This document shows, one piece after another, positions 32,082 to 38,129 of a stretch of 38,320 nt of DNA. Each line of letters begins with the position of its first letter. Position 1 is the stretch's first letter. The stretch spans positions 1 to 38,320 of IMG/VR virus record IMGVR_UViG_3300047443_000092, one strand, 5' to 3'. A program made the translations under genes and the position numbers. The stretch is from a virus. The notes under the pieces are model-generated. The model was not told the DNA's origin. It worked only from the letters and a program-made list of their open reading frames with translations, and did not search any database.

Positions 32082-32476
32082 CGCTTGCCTCCGTGCCGAG
32101 ACTCACGAGAGAGTGCCGCCTTCGCCAGGGAGAGCAGCGACGTGACAGATGAAGAGATAAGGCATTTCGTTGATACGGTGGCCGCTACAGCCATGGCCAA
32201 CAAGGCGGTTCTGACGCTGTATATGGCCGGTTTGCCGATCACGCCCGAGAATGCTGCTCGTGCATATGGCCAGTGGATCAACCCGGATAGCCCGCATTTC
32301 GATCGCCTGGTGCTTGCCGTCGATCGGCAGGTCAAGGACATGATGGATACGGCAGTCCGCATGTCGCCGCCGGCGGCGGGGAATGCCTGACGGGCAACAG
32401 AACGCGCAATTTCGAGGACGTCGGCACTATCGGACGGCGCGGAAACCTTGATCGCTGTGAAGAGATAATCGCTCAT
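32078..32476 (-). CDS. Leftward frame in strand conflict with 32142-32390 (132 residues)
   Basis: Both ends have four-base ATGA overlaps with leftward neighbours, as expected for a real operon member. The first 45 or so residues (MSDYLFTAIKVSAPSDSADV...ARQAFPAAGGDMRT) look like normal protein. The remainder is rich in Ser, Arg and Cys and reads like the complement of another gene, which a rightward frame with good codon use does occupy. Either the tail of this gene has been replaced, or the long frame is only the antisense of the rightward gene. Confidence refers to translation of the start region. Confidence 0.45.
   Translation of the reverse strand: MSDYLFTAIKVSAPSDSADVLEIARSVARQAFPAAGGDMRTAVSIMSLTCRSTASTRRSKCGLSGLIHWPYARAAFSGVIGKPAIYSVRTALLAMAVAATVSTKCLISSSVTSLLSLAKAALSRESRHGGKR
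32142..32390 (+). CDS. Rightward gene inside the leftward early operon, unknown (82 residues)
   Basis: A GTG start at 32142 has AGGGAGAG seven bases upstream. The product reads like a real soluble protein (TDEEIRHFVDTVAATAMANKAVLTLYMAGLPITPENAARAYGQWI...HFDRLVLAVDRQVKDMMDTAV) and uses GC-rich codons typical of the window. It is the only rightward frame of this quality between 130 and 33100. If real, it is an inserted accessory gene with its own promoter, which would then be antisense to early transcripts. Confidence 0.55.
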   Translation: MTDEEIRHFVDTVAATAMANKAVLTLYMAGLPITPENAARAYGQWINPDSPHFDRLVLAVDRQVKDMMDTAVRMSPPAAGNA

Positions 32477-32808
32477 CGCGACACCTCGCCGAATTTCTCG
32501 ATCGCCCGACGGGCGGCGGCAATCCAGTTCGTCAAGGCTCCGGTCGTGCCGCTGGTGCAGGTCGCGCGGATCCCTGCAAGCTTGAATGCGCACGCGCCGC
32601 CGTTAATATGATCGGTGAATTTTGCGCCTTCGGCTTCCGTCAGCTGGTCGACGATCTTATTGACGGCGGCATTGTATGTCGCGCGATCGTCGTAGCTGTA
32701 TGCTGGCAGCGTCGCCAACCTGACCTCGATCAGATCGATCAGTCGCTTGAGCTCCTCGATCGGAGCCGCTCTCTTAACTTCTTGGCAGGCGAATTTGGTT
32801 TCAGTCAT
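32473..32808 (-). CDS. Early protein, unknown
   Basis: The 111-residue product has a helical N-terminal half (IEELKRLIDLIEVRLATLPAYSYDDRATYNAAVNKIVDQLTEAEG) and a C-terminal segment with NGGACAFKLAGIRATCTSGTTGALTNWIAAARRAIE. Both ends overlap neighbours by four bases. It is the second gene of the leftward early operon, so it is expressed first on induction; such positions often hold host take-over or regulatory factors. No family recognised. Confidence 0.68.
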   Translation of the reverse strand: MTETKFACQEVKRAAPIEELKRLIDLIEVRLATLPAYSYDDRATYNAAVNKIVDQLTEAEGAKFTDHINGGACAFKLAGIRATCTSGTTGALTNWIAAARRAIEKFGEVSR

Positions 32809-33038
32809 TGCCGCTTGTCTCCTTCGTCAATGTTCTCAATGACGGTCACCCCGCGATCGCGGGCGATCTCTTCCAGAGCAGCGGCAAGCTTCCTGCGAAT
32901 TCTCTTCGTGGGCTGGCGCTGCGCAGCGCGGGCGCGTGACACCGTGCTTTCAGAAACATCGGCGACACGACACATATCGGCCTGTGCAATTCCGAGGCGA
33001 TTGCGCAGGCTATCGATTTCATCCAGAGATTTTTCCAT
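32805..33038 (-). CDS. Cro-like repressor (first gene of the leftward operon)
   Basis: The 77-residue product starts at the ATG at 33038; an upstream extension in the same frame would run through the operator and is not likely. Residues about 15-37 form an HTH (GIAQADMCRVADVSESTVSRARA), followed by a basic stretch (RQPTKRIRRKLAAALEEIARDRG). Divergent arrangement with the CI-like gene, with operator-like repeats between, matches the cro/cI switch of lambdoid phages. It likely represses the repressor gene during lytic growth. Confidence 0.78.
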   Translation of the reverse strand: MEKSLDEIDSLRNRLGIAQADMCRVADVSESTVSRARAAQRQPTKRIRRKLAAALEEIARDRGVTVIENIDEGDKRQ

Positions 33039-33055
33039 GGTTCCGCTGCAATTTT

Positions 33056-33108
33056 TCACATGTGTCTTGAATTTGCATATGGACATGTGATTTGCTCCAC
33101 AATGTCAA
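33056..33108. promoter_or_regulatory. Divergent immunity promoter/operator region
   Basis: An 8-bp inverted repeat, TCACATGT (33056-33063) and ACATGTGA (33083-33090), flanks TTTGCATATG (33072-33081). The left copy is part of the full palindrome CACATGTG (33057-33064). On the leftward strand TTGACA (complement of 33103-33108) is a good -35 hexamer for the Cro-like gene. Its -10 would fall on the right operator (near 33080-33085), although the hexamer match is weak. Binding here would block leftward early transcription. These are reading-based inferences. Confidence 0.65.
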
Positions 33109-33129
33109 GTGGAGTATTGCGTTTTGAAC

Positions 33130-33771
33130 ATGATGGCGGCGGCTGCGATATTCGCGCCCATGACAGACCTGCGCGAACAGCAGCTCGCCTGGCTCGAGAA
33201 CATCACGTCCTCGAGCGGCTTGACATTGACCGACATAGCGAAGCGGGCGAACCTCAACCCGTCGACGCTCACCCGTTTTCGTTCCCGCGACGATGGCGGG
33301 CACGTCCTCACCTCCCGCACCGTCCAGAAGATTGAGGCGGCGACGGGTGTCCCAGCATATGAGCAGCGCACGCGGCCAAGCCTTTCTTTCTTCAGTGAAG
33401 AAGAAGGGGAGATCTTCAAGATCGACACCAAGGCCCAGGACATTCTCGTCGAGGCGCTTCGTTCTGTTGTGAAAACCACCAACAGCCTGGATTTATGGAC
33501 ATTGAAGACGCCGGCTCTTGCTGCTGCAGGCTATGGTCTTGGCGATATCGTGCTCGTCGATCGCGACGCGACCCCGCGCGCCGGCGATGCTGTTTGCGCG
33601 CAGAAATACGATCATCGTCGCGGTACGGCCGAGACAATCTTCCGGATCTATCGGACACCCTATCTGCTTACCGCTCTATCCAGTGGGCAGCCGGGCATGC
33701 CGGAAATCGTCGATGATGAGAATGTCGTTATACGTGGCGTGATTGTTGGTGGGTGCCGCGTCCGCGGCTGA
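33130..33771 (+). CDS. CI-like phage repressor with degenerate S24 C-terminal fold
   Basis: The 213-residue product is given from the ATG at 33130; ATG 33160 (MTDLREQQ) and GTG 33109 are alternatives, and no start has a strong ribosome binding site. An HTH lies at about residues 32-51 (TLTDIAKRANLNPSTLTRF), then ISRTVQKIEAATGV-like spacing (TSRTVQKIEAATGVPAYEQR). The C-terminal domain has the S24 framework (AAAGYGLGDIVLVDRDATPRAGDAVCAQ, AETIFRIYRTPYLL) but no Ser in the nucleophile position and no evident catalytic lysine. It should dimerise but not cleave itself, so induction must occur another way. Confidence 0.85.
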   Translation: MMAAAAIFAPMTDLREQQLAWLENITSSSGLTLTDIAKRANLNPSTLTRFRSRDDGGHVLTSRTVQKIEAATGVPAYEQRTRPSLSFFSEEEGEIFKIDTKAQDILVEALRSVVKTTNSLDLWTLKTPALAAAGYGLGDIVLVDRDATPRAGDAVCAQKYDHRRGTAETIFRIYRTPYLLTALSSGQPGMPEIVDDENVVIRGVIVGGCRVRG

Positions 33772-33784
33772 GTGGGGATCTCTC

Positions 33785-34156
33785 ATGAGCATGAAGTTGG
33801 GTGCGCGGCTGGTGGCCGCCGCCGGCGTAGGCGCGTTGCTGTTCTACGTCGGCTTTGGAATTCAGACCGTTGGCACGCTGAAAGACGACGATCTCGTCAC
33901 GGTCAACAGCAACATGCTGATCTACGCGAGCATTCCATGTGATTTTGCACATATCACCGAGGCCTATGCGCCAGATGCAAACCCTTTCGACAGATATGAT
34001 GAGCGGAAAGTGATGAAACTTTCCGAGGCGCGATCGATGGGCGCGCGCCCCGACGCTATTTGTCGGTCAGCAAAAGGCTTTGAATTCGGGCATTCCTCGC
34101 TATCCGCCGATCTTTGGGGTGGCGCTCGGGGCCTGGTGACTAAGATTTTCTGGTAG
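33785..34156 (+). CDS. Small membrane or exported protein, unknown
   Basis: The 123-residue product starts at the ATG at 33785 (GGGGA seven bases upstream), 13 bases after the repressor stop. An N-terminal hydrophobic segment at about residues 8-28 (LVAAAGVGALLFYVGFGIQTV) is followed by a soluble domain with two cysteines (SIPCDFAHITEAY, AICRSAKGFEF). It is probably expressed with the repressor in the lysogen, which makes it a candidate for superinfection exclusion or another lysogenic conversion trait; that is inference. Confidence 0.68.
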   Translation: MSMKLGARLVAAAGVGALLFYVGFGIQTVGTLKDDDLVTVNSNMLIYASIPCDFAHITEAYAPDANPFDRYDERKVMKLSEARSMGARPDAICRSAKGFEFGHSSLSADLWGGARGLVTKIFW

Positions 34157-34206
34157 ATTTCTGTGTATGAAATTCATCCATCGGATTTGAGTTTTTCATC
34201 TTTTCA

Positions 34207-34268
34207 CATTTTCATTTGATTTGCACATGAAAATGCGCAACTCTTGCGATGCAACTGATTTGCACGCA
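34207..34268. promoter_or_regulatory. Repeats upstream of the excisionase-like operon
   Basis: CATTTTCAT (34207-34215) and ATGAAAATG (34227-34235) form a perfect 9-bp inverted repeat. TGATTTGCAC occurs twice, at 34217-34226 and 34256-34265. TTTGCACATG (34220-34229) differs by one base from TTTGCATATG in the immunity region (33072-33081). This pattern suggests an operator read by the phage repressor or Cro-like protein, and perhaps a promoter for the operon starting at 34280. Confidence 0.5.
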
Positions 34269-34279
34269 GGAGACGCGCC

Positions 34280-34579
34280 ATGTCCTTGGCAGACAGACTG
34301 GTACGGATCGAAGAGGTCGCAGCCGCCCTCGATCGCACGGAAGATTGGGTACAGCGTAACTGGCTGAAAATGCACCTTGAGCACGGCATGCCGCGCAAGC
34401 TGCCCACCGGCTGGCAGTGGCCGCGTGTCGCCATGGAACGCTGGATCGATGCCCACGGCTTTGCCGTCGACGACACTTCCGTCAATGACGAGCACGCCGA
34501 CCTCGCCGCCGATCTCGCCGACCTGGTCGCCAACCAGAACCGCCGCCACCGCGATCGTTACTCGGGGGCAGGGCGATGA
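34280..34579 (+). CDS. Excisionase-like winged-helix protein
   Basis: The 99-residue product starts with AGGAG nine bases upstream. Residues 8-60 (VRIEEVAAALDRTEDWVQRNWLKMHLEHGMPRKLPTGWQWPRVAMERWIDAHG) have the pattern of MerR/excisionase-type winged helices: helix, turn, recognition helix, wing, then W..P...ERWI. It is the first gene of a rightward operon next to the integrase, which is where directionality factors usually sit. The C-terminal 35 residues are acidic and then basic. Xis function is inferred. Confidence 0.7.
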   Translation: MSLADRLVRIEEVAAALDRTEDWVQRNWLKMHLEHGMPRKLPTGWQWPRVAMERWIDAHGFAVDDTSVNDEHADLAADLADLVANQNRRHRDRYSGAGR

Positions 34580-34854
34580 TCACGCCTCTCACTGAAAACC
34601 CGGCCGTCGTTGATCCCCAGCGGACCCTGTCCAGCCGTCAAAAGGATGCGCTCTCCTCCATCGCATTCTATCGGCACCAGCGGATCAACGGCGGCCATTG
34701 GCAGGTGGGAAACAAGCGTTTCTCCACCCGCCTGGTCAACACGCTCCTCGAGCACAACCTCATCCAGCATCGCGGCCCAGGCCTGGCGCTCACCACGGCC
34801 GGCGAGATCGTTGCCGAGAAACTGAAACGGGGAGGCGCCCATGGAAGCGCGTGA
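34576..34854 (+). CDS. Small winged-helix-like protein, unknown
   Basis: The 92-residue product overlaps the preceding gene by ATGA. The segment LSSRQKDALSSIAFYRHQRINGGHWQVGNKRFSTRLVNTLLEHNLIQHRGPGLALTTAGEIVAEKL has the helix and wing pattern of MarR-like or RepA-like winged helices, including a typical wing of the form LALTTAGEIV. It may assist excision or regulate this operon. No specific family claimed. Confidence 0.65.
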   Translation: MITPLTENPAVVDPQRTLSSRQKDALSSIAFYRHQRINGGHWQVGNKRFSTRLVNTLLEHNLIQHRGPGLALTTAGEIVAEKLKRGGAHGSA

Positions 34855-35098
34855 ACTGATTGCCAAGCTCGAAGAGATCTATGACGAGGCCGACGCACTC
34901 ACCCGTCAGCTGATCGCCGACCTGAAGGAACGCGAGGCCGCCAAGGAGGCCCTGCAGGATCTGCAGATCCGCCGCCTGGAGCAGCGCACCGCAGCGATCG
35001 CCCTGGTCGTCGAGGCCAATTTCGCCAGCGGCGATCTCGATCGCGCCGAGCTCCGCAAGAAGGTCTATGGCCGCATGGGCTTCGGGAGGGCGTCATGA
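34841..35098 (+). CDS. Small coiled-coil protein, unknown
   Basis: The 85-residue product is almost all charged helix (ELIAKLEEIYDEADALTRQLIADLKEREAAKEALQDLQIRRLEQR), with GGGGA/GGAGG before the start. It overlaps the preceding gene by 14 bases and the following one by ATGA. It could be an oligomerisation partner for the neighbouring small proteins. Confidence 0.65.
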   Translation: MEARELIAKLEEIYDEADALTRQLIADLKEREAAKEALQDLQIRRLEQRTAAIALVVEANFASGDLDRAELRKKVYGRMGFGRAS

Positions 35099-35211
35099 CG
35101 GCCGTCGTCTGCACCGCCTTCATGGTCGGCATGATTGTCGGCGCCTGGGTGATCCTGTCGCTGCTCAGCCTGCGGCCGGATCTGGCCGAGGCCTGGAGAC
35201 GCCGCAAGTGA
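35095..35211 (+). CDS. 38-residue membrane peptide (first of a tandem pair)
   Basis: An ATGA overlap with the preceding gene starts a frame coding for a hydrophobic stretch (VCTAFMVGMIVGAWVILSLLSL) followed by a short tail ending WRRRK. The stop overlaps the GTG of the next frame (GTGA). Length, helix and basic end resemble small phage membrane or toxin-like peptides. The coupling on both sides supports translation. Confidence 0.6.
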   Translation: MTAVVCTAFMVGMIVGAWVILSLLSLRPDLAEAWRRRK

Positions 35212-35324
35212 TCCTGCTCGCGATCGTCGTCGGCACCATCCTGACCATCGCATTCTTCACGGCGCTGCTCATGTGGCTGCCGTCCGTCATTCGCCGCACG
35301 ATCGAGCGTCGCCGGCGCAAATAA
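35208..35324 (+). CDS. 38-residue membrane peptide (second of a tandem pair)
   Basis: The frame starts at the GTG at 35208, overlapping the previous stop, and codes for a strongly hydrophobic helix (ILLAIVVGTILTIAFFTALLMW) followed by a basic tail (RRTIERRRRK). It has the same length and end as the peptide before it without clear identity. No function is known to me; possible roles are discussed in the findings. Confidence 0.6.
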   Translation: MILLAIVVGTILTIAFFTALLMWLPSVIRRTIERRRRK

Positions 35325-35416
35325 ATCTCGAACCCGGTGCCTGCACTCCTCACCCCTCTAGCCAGTGCGGGCCCTCAAGGCCGGATCCTCCGCCCCCAAT
35401 CGGGATCCGGCAAACC

Positions 35417-35454
35417 CGGCCCGGCGGTCTCTGTTTCGCGTGACCGCCGGGCCG
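35417..35454 (+). terminator. Intrinsic terminator directly upstream of the integrase gene
   Basis: A 13-bp GC-rich perfect stem (arms 35417-35429 and 35442-35454) with a 12-base loop is followed by AATTTT. It ends about eight bases before the integrase ribosome binding site (AGGAGG). Transcription from the excisionase-like operon would largely stop here, separating the two functions unless readthrough occurs. Confidence 0.85.
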
Positions 35455-35472
35455 AATTTTCTAGGAGGCACC

Positions 35473-36717
35473 ATGCCCAAGAGCGAACGCACTTCCATAA
35501 TTCCAGCGTCATCGAAGAGCACCGCTCCCGGCAGCCAGGTGAAGATAAAGCACGTCGAGTGGCGCAACGGCCGCCCGCGCTTCAAGCCCGGTCCCGGCCT
35601 GCGCGAGAAGGGCTATAAGCCCAAGGATCTGAAGCATCCGGACGATCGCTGGTTCACCCAGGGTGAGGCCATCGACTGGTCCAATGAATTTTCCCGACTA
35701 CACAAAGAGGTCGAGGCCGTCGCCAGGATGGCGCCGAAAAAGCCCGTCATCATCATCGAGCCGCCGAAGCCCAGGGGCTTCTATCCGGTCTCGAAACTGT
35801 TCGAGGAATGGCTGGCGAGCCCGCGCGTGCTCAGCAAGCGGACGAACACCATCAGGGACTACAAGCAGAAGGCCAGGGTCATCGAGAACCACGATCCGGA
35901 TCTCTGGGCCTCAGACGTTCGCTCCCTCGACCAGCCGACCTGCTACAGCCTGTATGAGGAGCTGTGGGAGGAGCGCGGCGTATCGACCGCGCGCGGCGCG
36001 CTGACGGTCCTTGGCATGGCCATCAAGTGGGCCATGAAGCGCGGCAAGGTGAGGGGTCTCACCATGAACCCGGCCCGGGATCTCGAAATGCAGACGCCGG
36101 ATCCGCGCGCCCGTTTCATCAAGCCGGCCGAGTTCGACGTCCTGGTCTGGGCAGCCGAGAACAAGATGCAGCGCATCGACCTGGCCGACATGCTCTATTG
36201 CGGCGTCTGGACCGGCCAGCGCCAGAGCGATCGCCTCGGCATGCTGAAAAGCGCCTTCCGCAATGGCCGCTTTGTCGTTCGCCAGGATAAGACGAACGCG
36301 ATCATCTCGCCGCCGGTATCCAAGCAGTACCAGGCCAGGCTCGACGCCGCCGATCGGCGCCGGAAGGCAGCCGGGAAGACGAGCGACTACGCGCACCTTA
36401 ATGAAAGCACCTGGGAACAGTGGAACGGCTACACCTACCGCCAGCTCTTCCGCAAGGTGCGCGTCGAGGCGGCCAAGAAGATGCCGAGCTGCGCCACCAT
36501 CATGGAAAAGGATCTCCGCGCCACGGCCGTCACCTGGCTGGCGCTCGCCGGCTGCACCATCCCGCAGATCTGCGCGATCACCGGCCACAGCCTGAAGACG
36601 GCAACGGAGATCCTGAAACACTATCTCGCCCTCCAACCCGAAATGGCCGCGACCGCGATCGGCAGCCTGGTCGAATGGTACGAGGCAGGCGCGAGCATCG
36701 AAATGGCTGCCGTTTAA
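35473..36717 (+). CDS. int: Tyrosine-type site-specific integrase
   Basis: The 414-residue product starts at the ATG at 35473 (AGGAGG seven bases upstream). Residues about 103-200 form a SAM-like core-binding domain (FYPVSKLFEEWLASPRVLSKRTNTIRDYKQKARVIENHD). Catalytic residues can be placed: Arg250 (TGQRQSDRL), Lys273 (RQDKTN), Arg349 in EKDLRATAVTW (Asp347 replaces the first His of the usual HxxR box), His372 (ITGHS) and Tyr384 (ILKHYL). It recombines attP with the 3' end of tRNA-Lys. The N-terminal 70 residues (KIKHVEWRNGRPRFKPGPGLREKG) form an arm-binding-like domain that could read the AAAGTCCCAC sites. Confidence 0.93.
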   Translation: MPKSERTSIIPASSKSTAPGSQVKIKHVEWRNGRPRFKPGPGLREKGYKPKDLKHPDDRWFTQGEAIDWSNEFSRLHKEVEAVARMAPKKPVIIIEPPKPRGFYPVSKLFEEWLASPRVLSKRTNTIRDYKQKARVIENHDPDLWASDVRSLDQPTCYSLYEELWEERGVSTARGALTVLGMAIKWAMKRGKVRGLTMNPARDLEMQTPDPRARFIKPAEFDVLVWAAENKMQRIDLADMLYCGVWTGQRQSDRLGMLKSAFRNGRFVVRQDKTNAIISPPVSKQYQARLDAADRRRKAAGKTSDYAHLNESTWEQWNGYTYRQLFRKVRVEAAKKMPSCATIMEKDLRATAVTWLALAGCTIPQICAITGHSLKTATEILKHYLALQPEMAATAIGSLVEWYEAGASIEMAAV

Positions 36718-36726
36718 GGAGAGAAC

Positions 36727-37227
36727 ATGAGCGAGACGATTCGGAAGATCCGCAGTCTGTACGACGAGCTGGCAGCATTCCCGATGGGAATGGATGCAGC
36801 ATGGGAAGTAAAAGCCGACAGAGGAAAACCGCTGCTCTACGGCCGAAATCTCGGACCGATCGCTTATGGCACCATTGCCACCTGGAAAGAATATGAGCTG
36901 ATCGTTGCTGTCATAAATGCGCTTCCGGAGATTTTGGGGAAGCTGGCGAGCCTTAAGGAAGAGGACATCGATGAGATCGCTTACGAGAAGGCCGACGCGT
37001 TTTCAGACTGGTACGGCTGCGATCACTTGAAAAGGCAGCGGCTGACGGAGGCCTTCGCTCAGTCGATCGCAGTGGAACGAGAGCGGTGCGCTGGCATAGC
37101 CGATCGCAGGGCTGCGGTCCTGAGAAAGATCGCCGGGTATCACAGCGAGGTTACCGAGCTGCAGACGCTGGCGATCACTATTCGTGGCGGAGCCACGATC
37201 GCGGAGAGCGGCGATGCCCAATCCTAG
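36727..37227 (+). CDS. Accessory protein downstream of integrase, unknown
   Basis: The 166-residue product has a strong ribosome binding site (AAGGAGAG). It is soluble and helical, with LLYGRNLGPIAYGTIATWKEYELIVAVINALPEILGKLASLKEEDIDEIAYEKADAF and a second helical part with RERCAGIADRRAAVLRKIAG. The gene follows the integrase by nine bases and may share its transcript. Placement between int and attR is typical of cargo (moron) genes. Confidence 0.7.
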   Translation: MSETIRKIRSLYDELAAFPMGMDAAWEVKADRGKPLLYGRNLGPIAYGTIATWKEYELIVAVINALPEILGKLASLKEEDIDEIAYEKADAFSDWYGCDHLKRQRLTEAFAQSIAVERERCAGIADRRAAVLRKIAGYHSEVTELQTLAITIRGGATIAESGDAQS

Positions 37228-37474
37228 ATGGAAACGAAAGAAGGGTATCGAGCGCAAGGTCGGCTTTCGACGCCTTGAAAAGTGGTCACCGAAACGGGCA
37301 CATAAGTTCGCGATAACCAGGTTGAACGACATCGAGGCGCTGATCGACGAGATCGAGTGTGTCTATGACGAGATCGACATGATGATCGTTCAAAGCTGCC
37401 GCGATCTACGCGCCCAGCTCCCGGAGCTCCGGGAGCTGATAGAGACGGCATGCGAGGCGGGGACCGAACTATGA
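37214..37474 (+). CDS. Small basic/acidic protein, unknown
   Basis: The 86-residue product starts at the ATG at 37214 (GGAG seven bases upstream) and overlaps the gene before it by 14 bases. The N-terminal 30 residues are very basic (MPNPRWKRKKGIERKVGFRRLEKWSPKRAHK), the rest an acidic helical pair (IEALIDEIECVYDEIDMMIVQSC...LPELRELIETACEAG). The split charge suggests nucleic acid or complex binding. Confidence 0.63.
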   Translation: MPNPRWKRKKGIERKVGFRRLEKWSPKRAHKFAITRLNDIEALIDEIECVYDEIDMMIVQSCRDLRAQLPELRELIETACEAGTEL

Positions 37475-37725
37475 GCTGTCCGCACAAAAATATCCGGTTC
37501 TGCCCTCTGTATCTCGCCGCCCACACGGGCGGCGGTTTTGGTTGTGATGATGGCCGGTTAGATGAGCAGACTTGCGCCGTCGCAAGAGGTCTGAATTATC
37601 GGAGCCAGATCGAGCGGATCCGCTTGGCATGTCCCGGCCTCGTGGAGCAATGTGAGTTTCGAGAGAGGGCCGAGGAGAGCCAGGAGCAGCGCCGGCGCAA
37701 CATGCGTTTGCTGGGATTACATTGA
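37471..37725 (+). CDS. Cysteine-rich small protein, unknown
   Basis: The 84-residue product is coupled by ATGA to the gene before it. The N-terminal half contains five cysteines (MSCPHKNIRFCPLY, GCDDGRLDEQTC) plus one histidine, which could bind zinc; the second half is a charged helix. It is the last prophage gene before attR. Confidence 0.62.
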   Translation: MSCPHKNIRFCPLYLAAHTGGGFGCDDGRLDEQTCAVARGLNYRSQIERIRLACPGLVEQCEFRERAEESQEQRRRNMRLLGLH

Positions 37726-37760
37726 AACTAGTGGATCGACTGATATCAACGTGATAGACA

Positions 37761-37770
37761 AAAGTCCCAC
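37761..37770. promoter_or_regulatory. Candidate integrase arm-type site, right arm
   Basis: AAAGTCCCAC here is identical to the 10-mer at 174-183 near attL. It lies 43 bases before the attR core. Recurrence of this sequence at both prophage ends and nowhere else noted in non-coding DNA suggests binding by the integrase or excisionase. Confidence 0.5.
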
Positions 37771-37812
37771 AAACGAGATTTGTTAACTATTTGAAATCGT
37801 TGCAACCAACGA

Positions 37813-37861
37813 TGACTTTTAATCAGTAGGTCTCGGGTTCGAACCCCGACGCTCTCACCAA
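37813..37861. repeat. attR core, displaced 3' tRNA-Lys fragment
   Basis: This is the second copy of the 49-bp repeat. It lacks the 5' half of a tRNA: upstream bases (CAACCAACGA) do not pair as an acceptor or D arm. It is therefore a pseudo-tRNA end, left by integration, and not a second tRNA gene. A short GCCTTT/AAAGGC dyad follows and may be the original tRNA terminator. Confidence 0.95.
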
Positions 37862-38129
37862 GGCCTTTTCAAAGGCTTGTTTGGTGAAGTTAATCCAAGA
37901 GATAATGATCTTTTTCCGCTTGGGGTAACGCCGCCGCCAACGAAATGGCGACGGAAAGAACTGCGTTATTTGATCAAACGCAACGGCCGCGTTTGCAACA
38001 TCGACCCATTGTCTGATCAACTTTTGGGCTTCCCAGCGCGCCTCGAACCATCCTGAGCATGTTGGCCGTATTTCCTGGAATGCCTTTTGCAAGGTTACCA
38101 GCATCTTTAGGTTTTTGAGGTAACGAGTC
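37862..38129. other. Host flank without a recognised gene
   Basis: This 268-base stretch is less GC-rich than the phage. It holds a small GCCTTT/AAAGGC dyad right after attR and no convincing gene. A rightward frame ending at 38056 reads partly like protein but has no supported start, so it is left unassigned. Confidence 0.55.

Larger units (their letters stand above)
79..37861. mobile_element. Complete temperate prophage with T7-like (short-tailed) structural genes, integrated in tRNA-Lys
   Basis: The element is bounded by identical 49-bp att repeats; one copy plus the enclosed DNA is 37,734 bp. It carries a full set of modules: integrase, excisionase-like and CI/Cro-like genes, primase and helicase, terminase, portal, scaffold, capsid, tail tube and nozzle proteins, ejection proteins, tail spike and lysis genes. 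No essential structural gene is visibly interrupted, so it may be inducible. The structural order resembles T7-type podoviruses, but there is no phage RNA polymerase. Confidence 0.93.

Noticed and set aside
36727-37474. Toxin-antitoxin pair downstream of int
   Set aside because: The two coupled small genes have a suitable layout, but neither shows a recognisable toxin or antitoxin fold, so only a general cargo note is given.
37813-37861. Second tRNA-Lys gene at the right end
   Set aside because: Only the 3' part is present; no 5' acceptor strand or D arm precedes it. It is the attR fragment.
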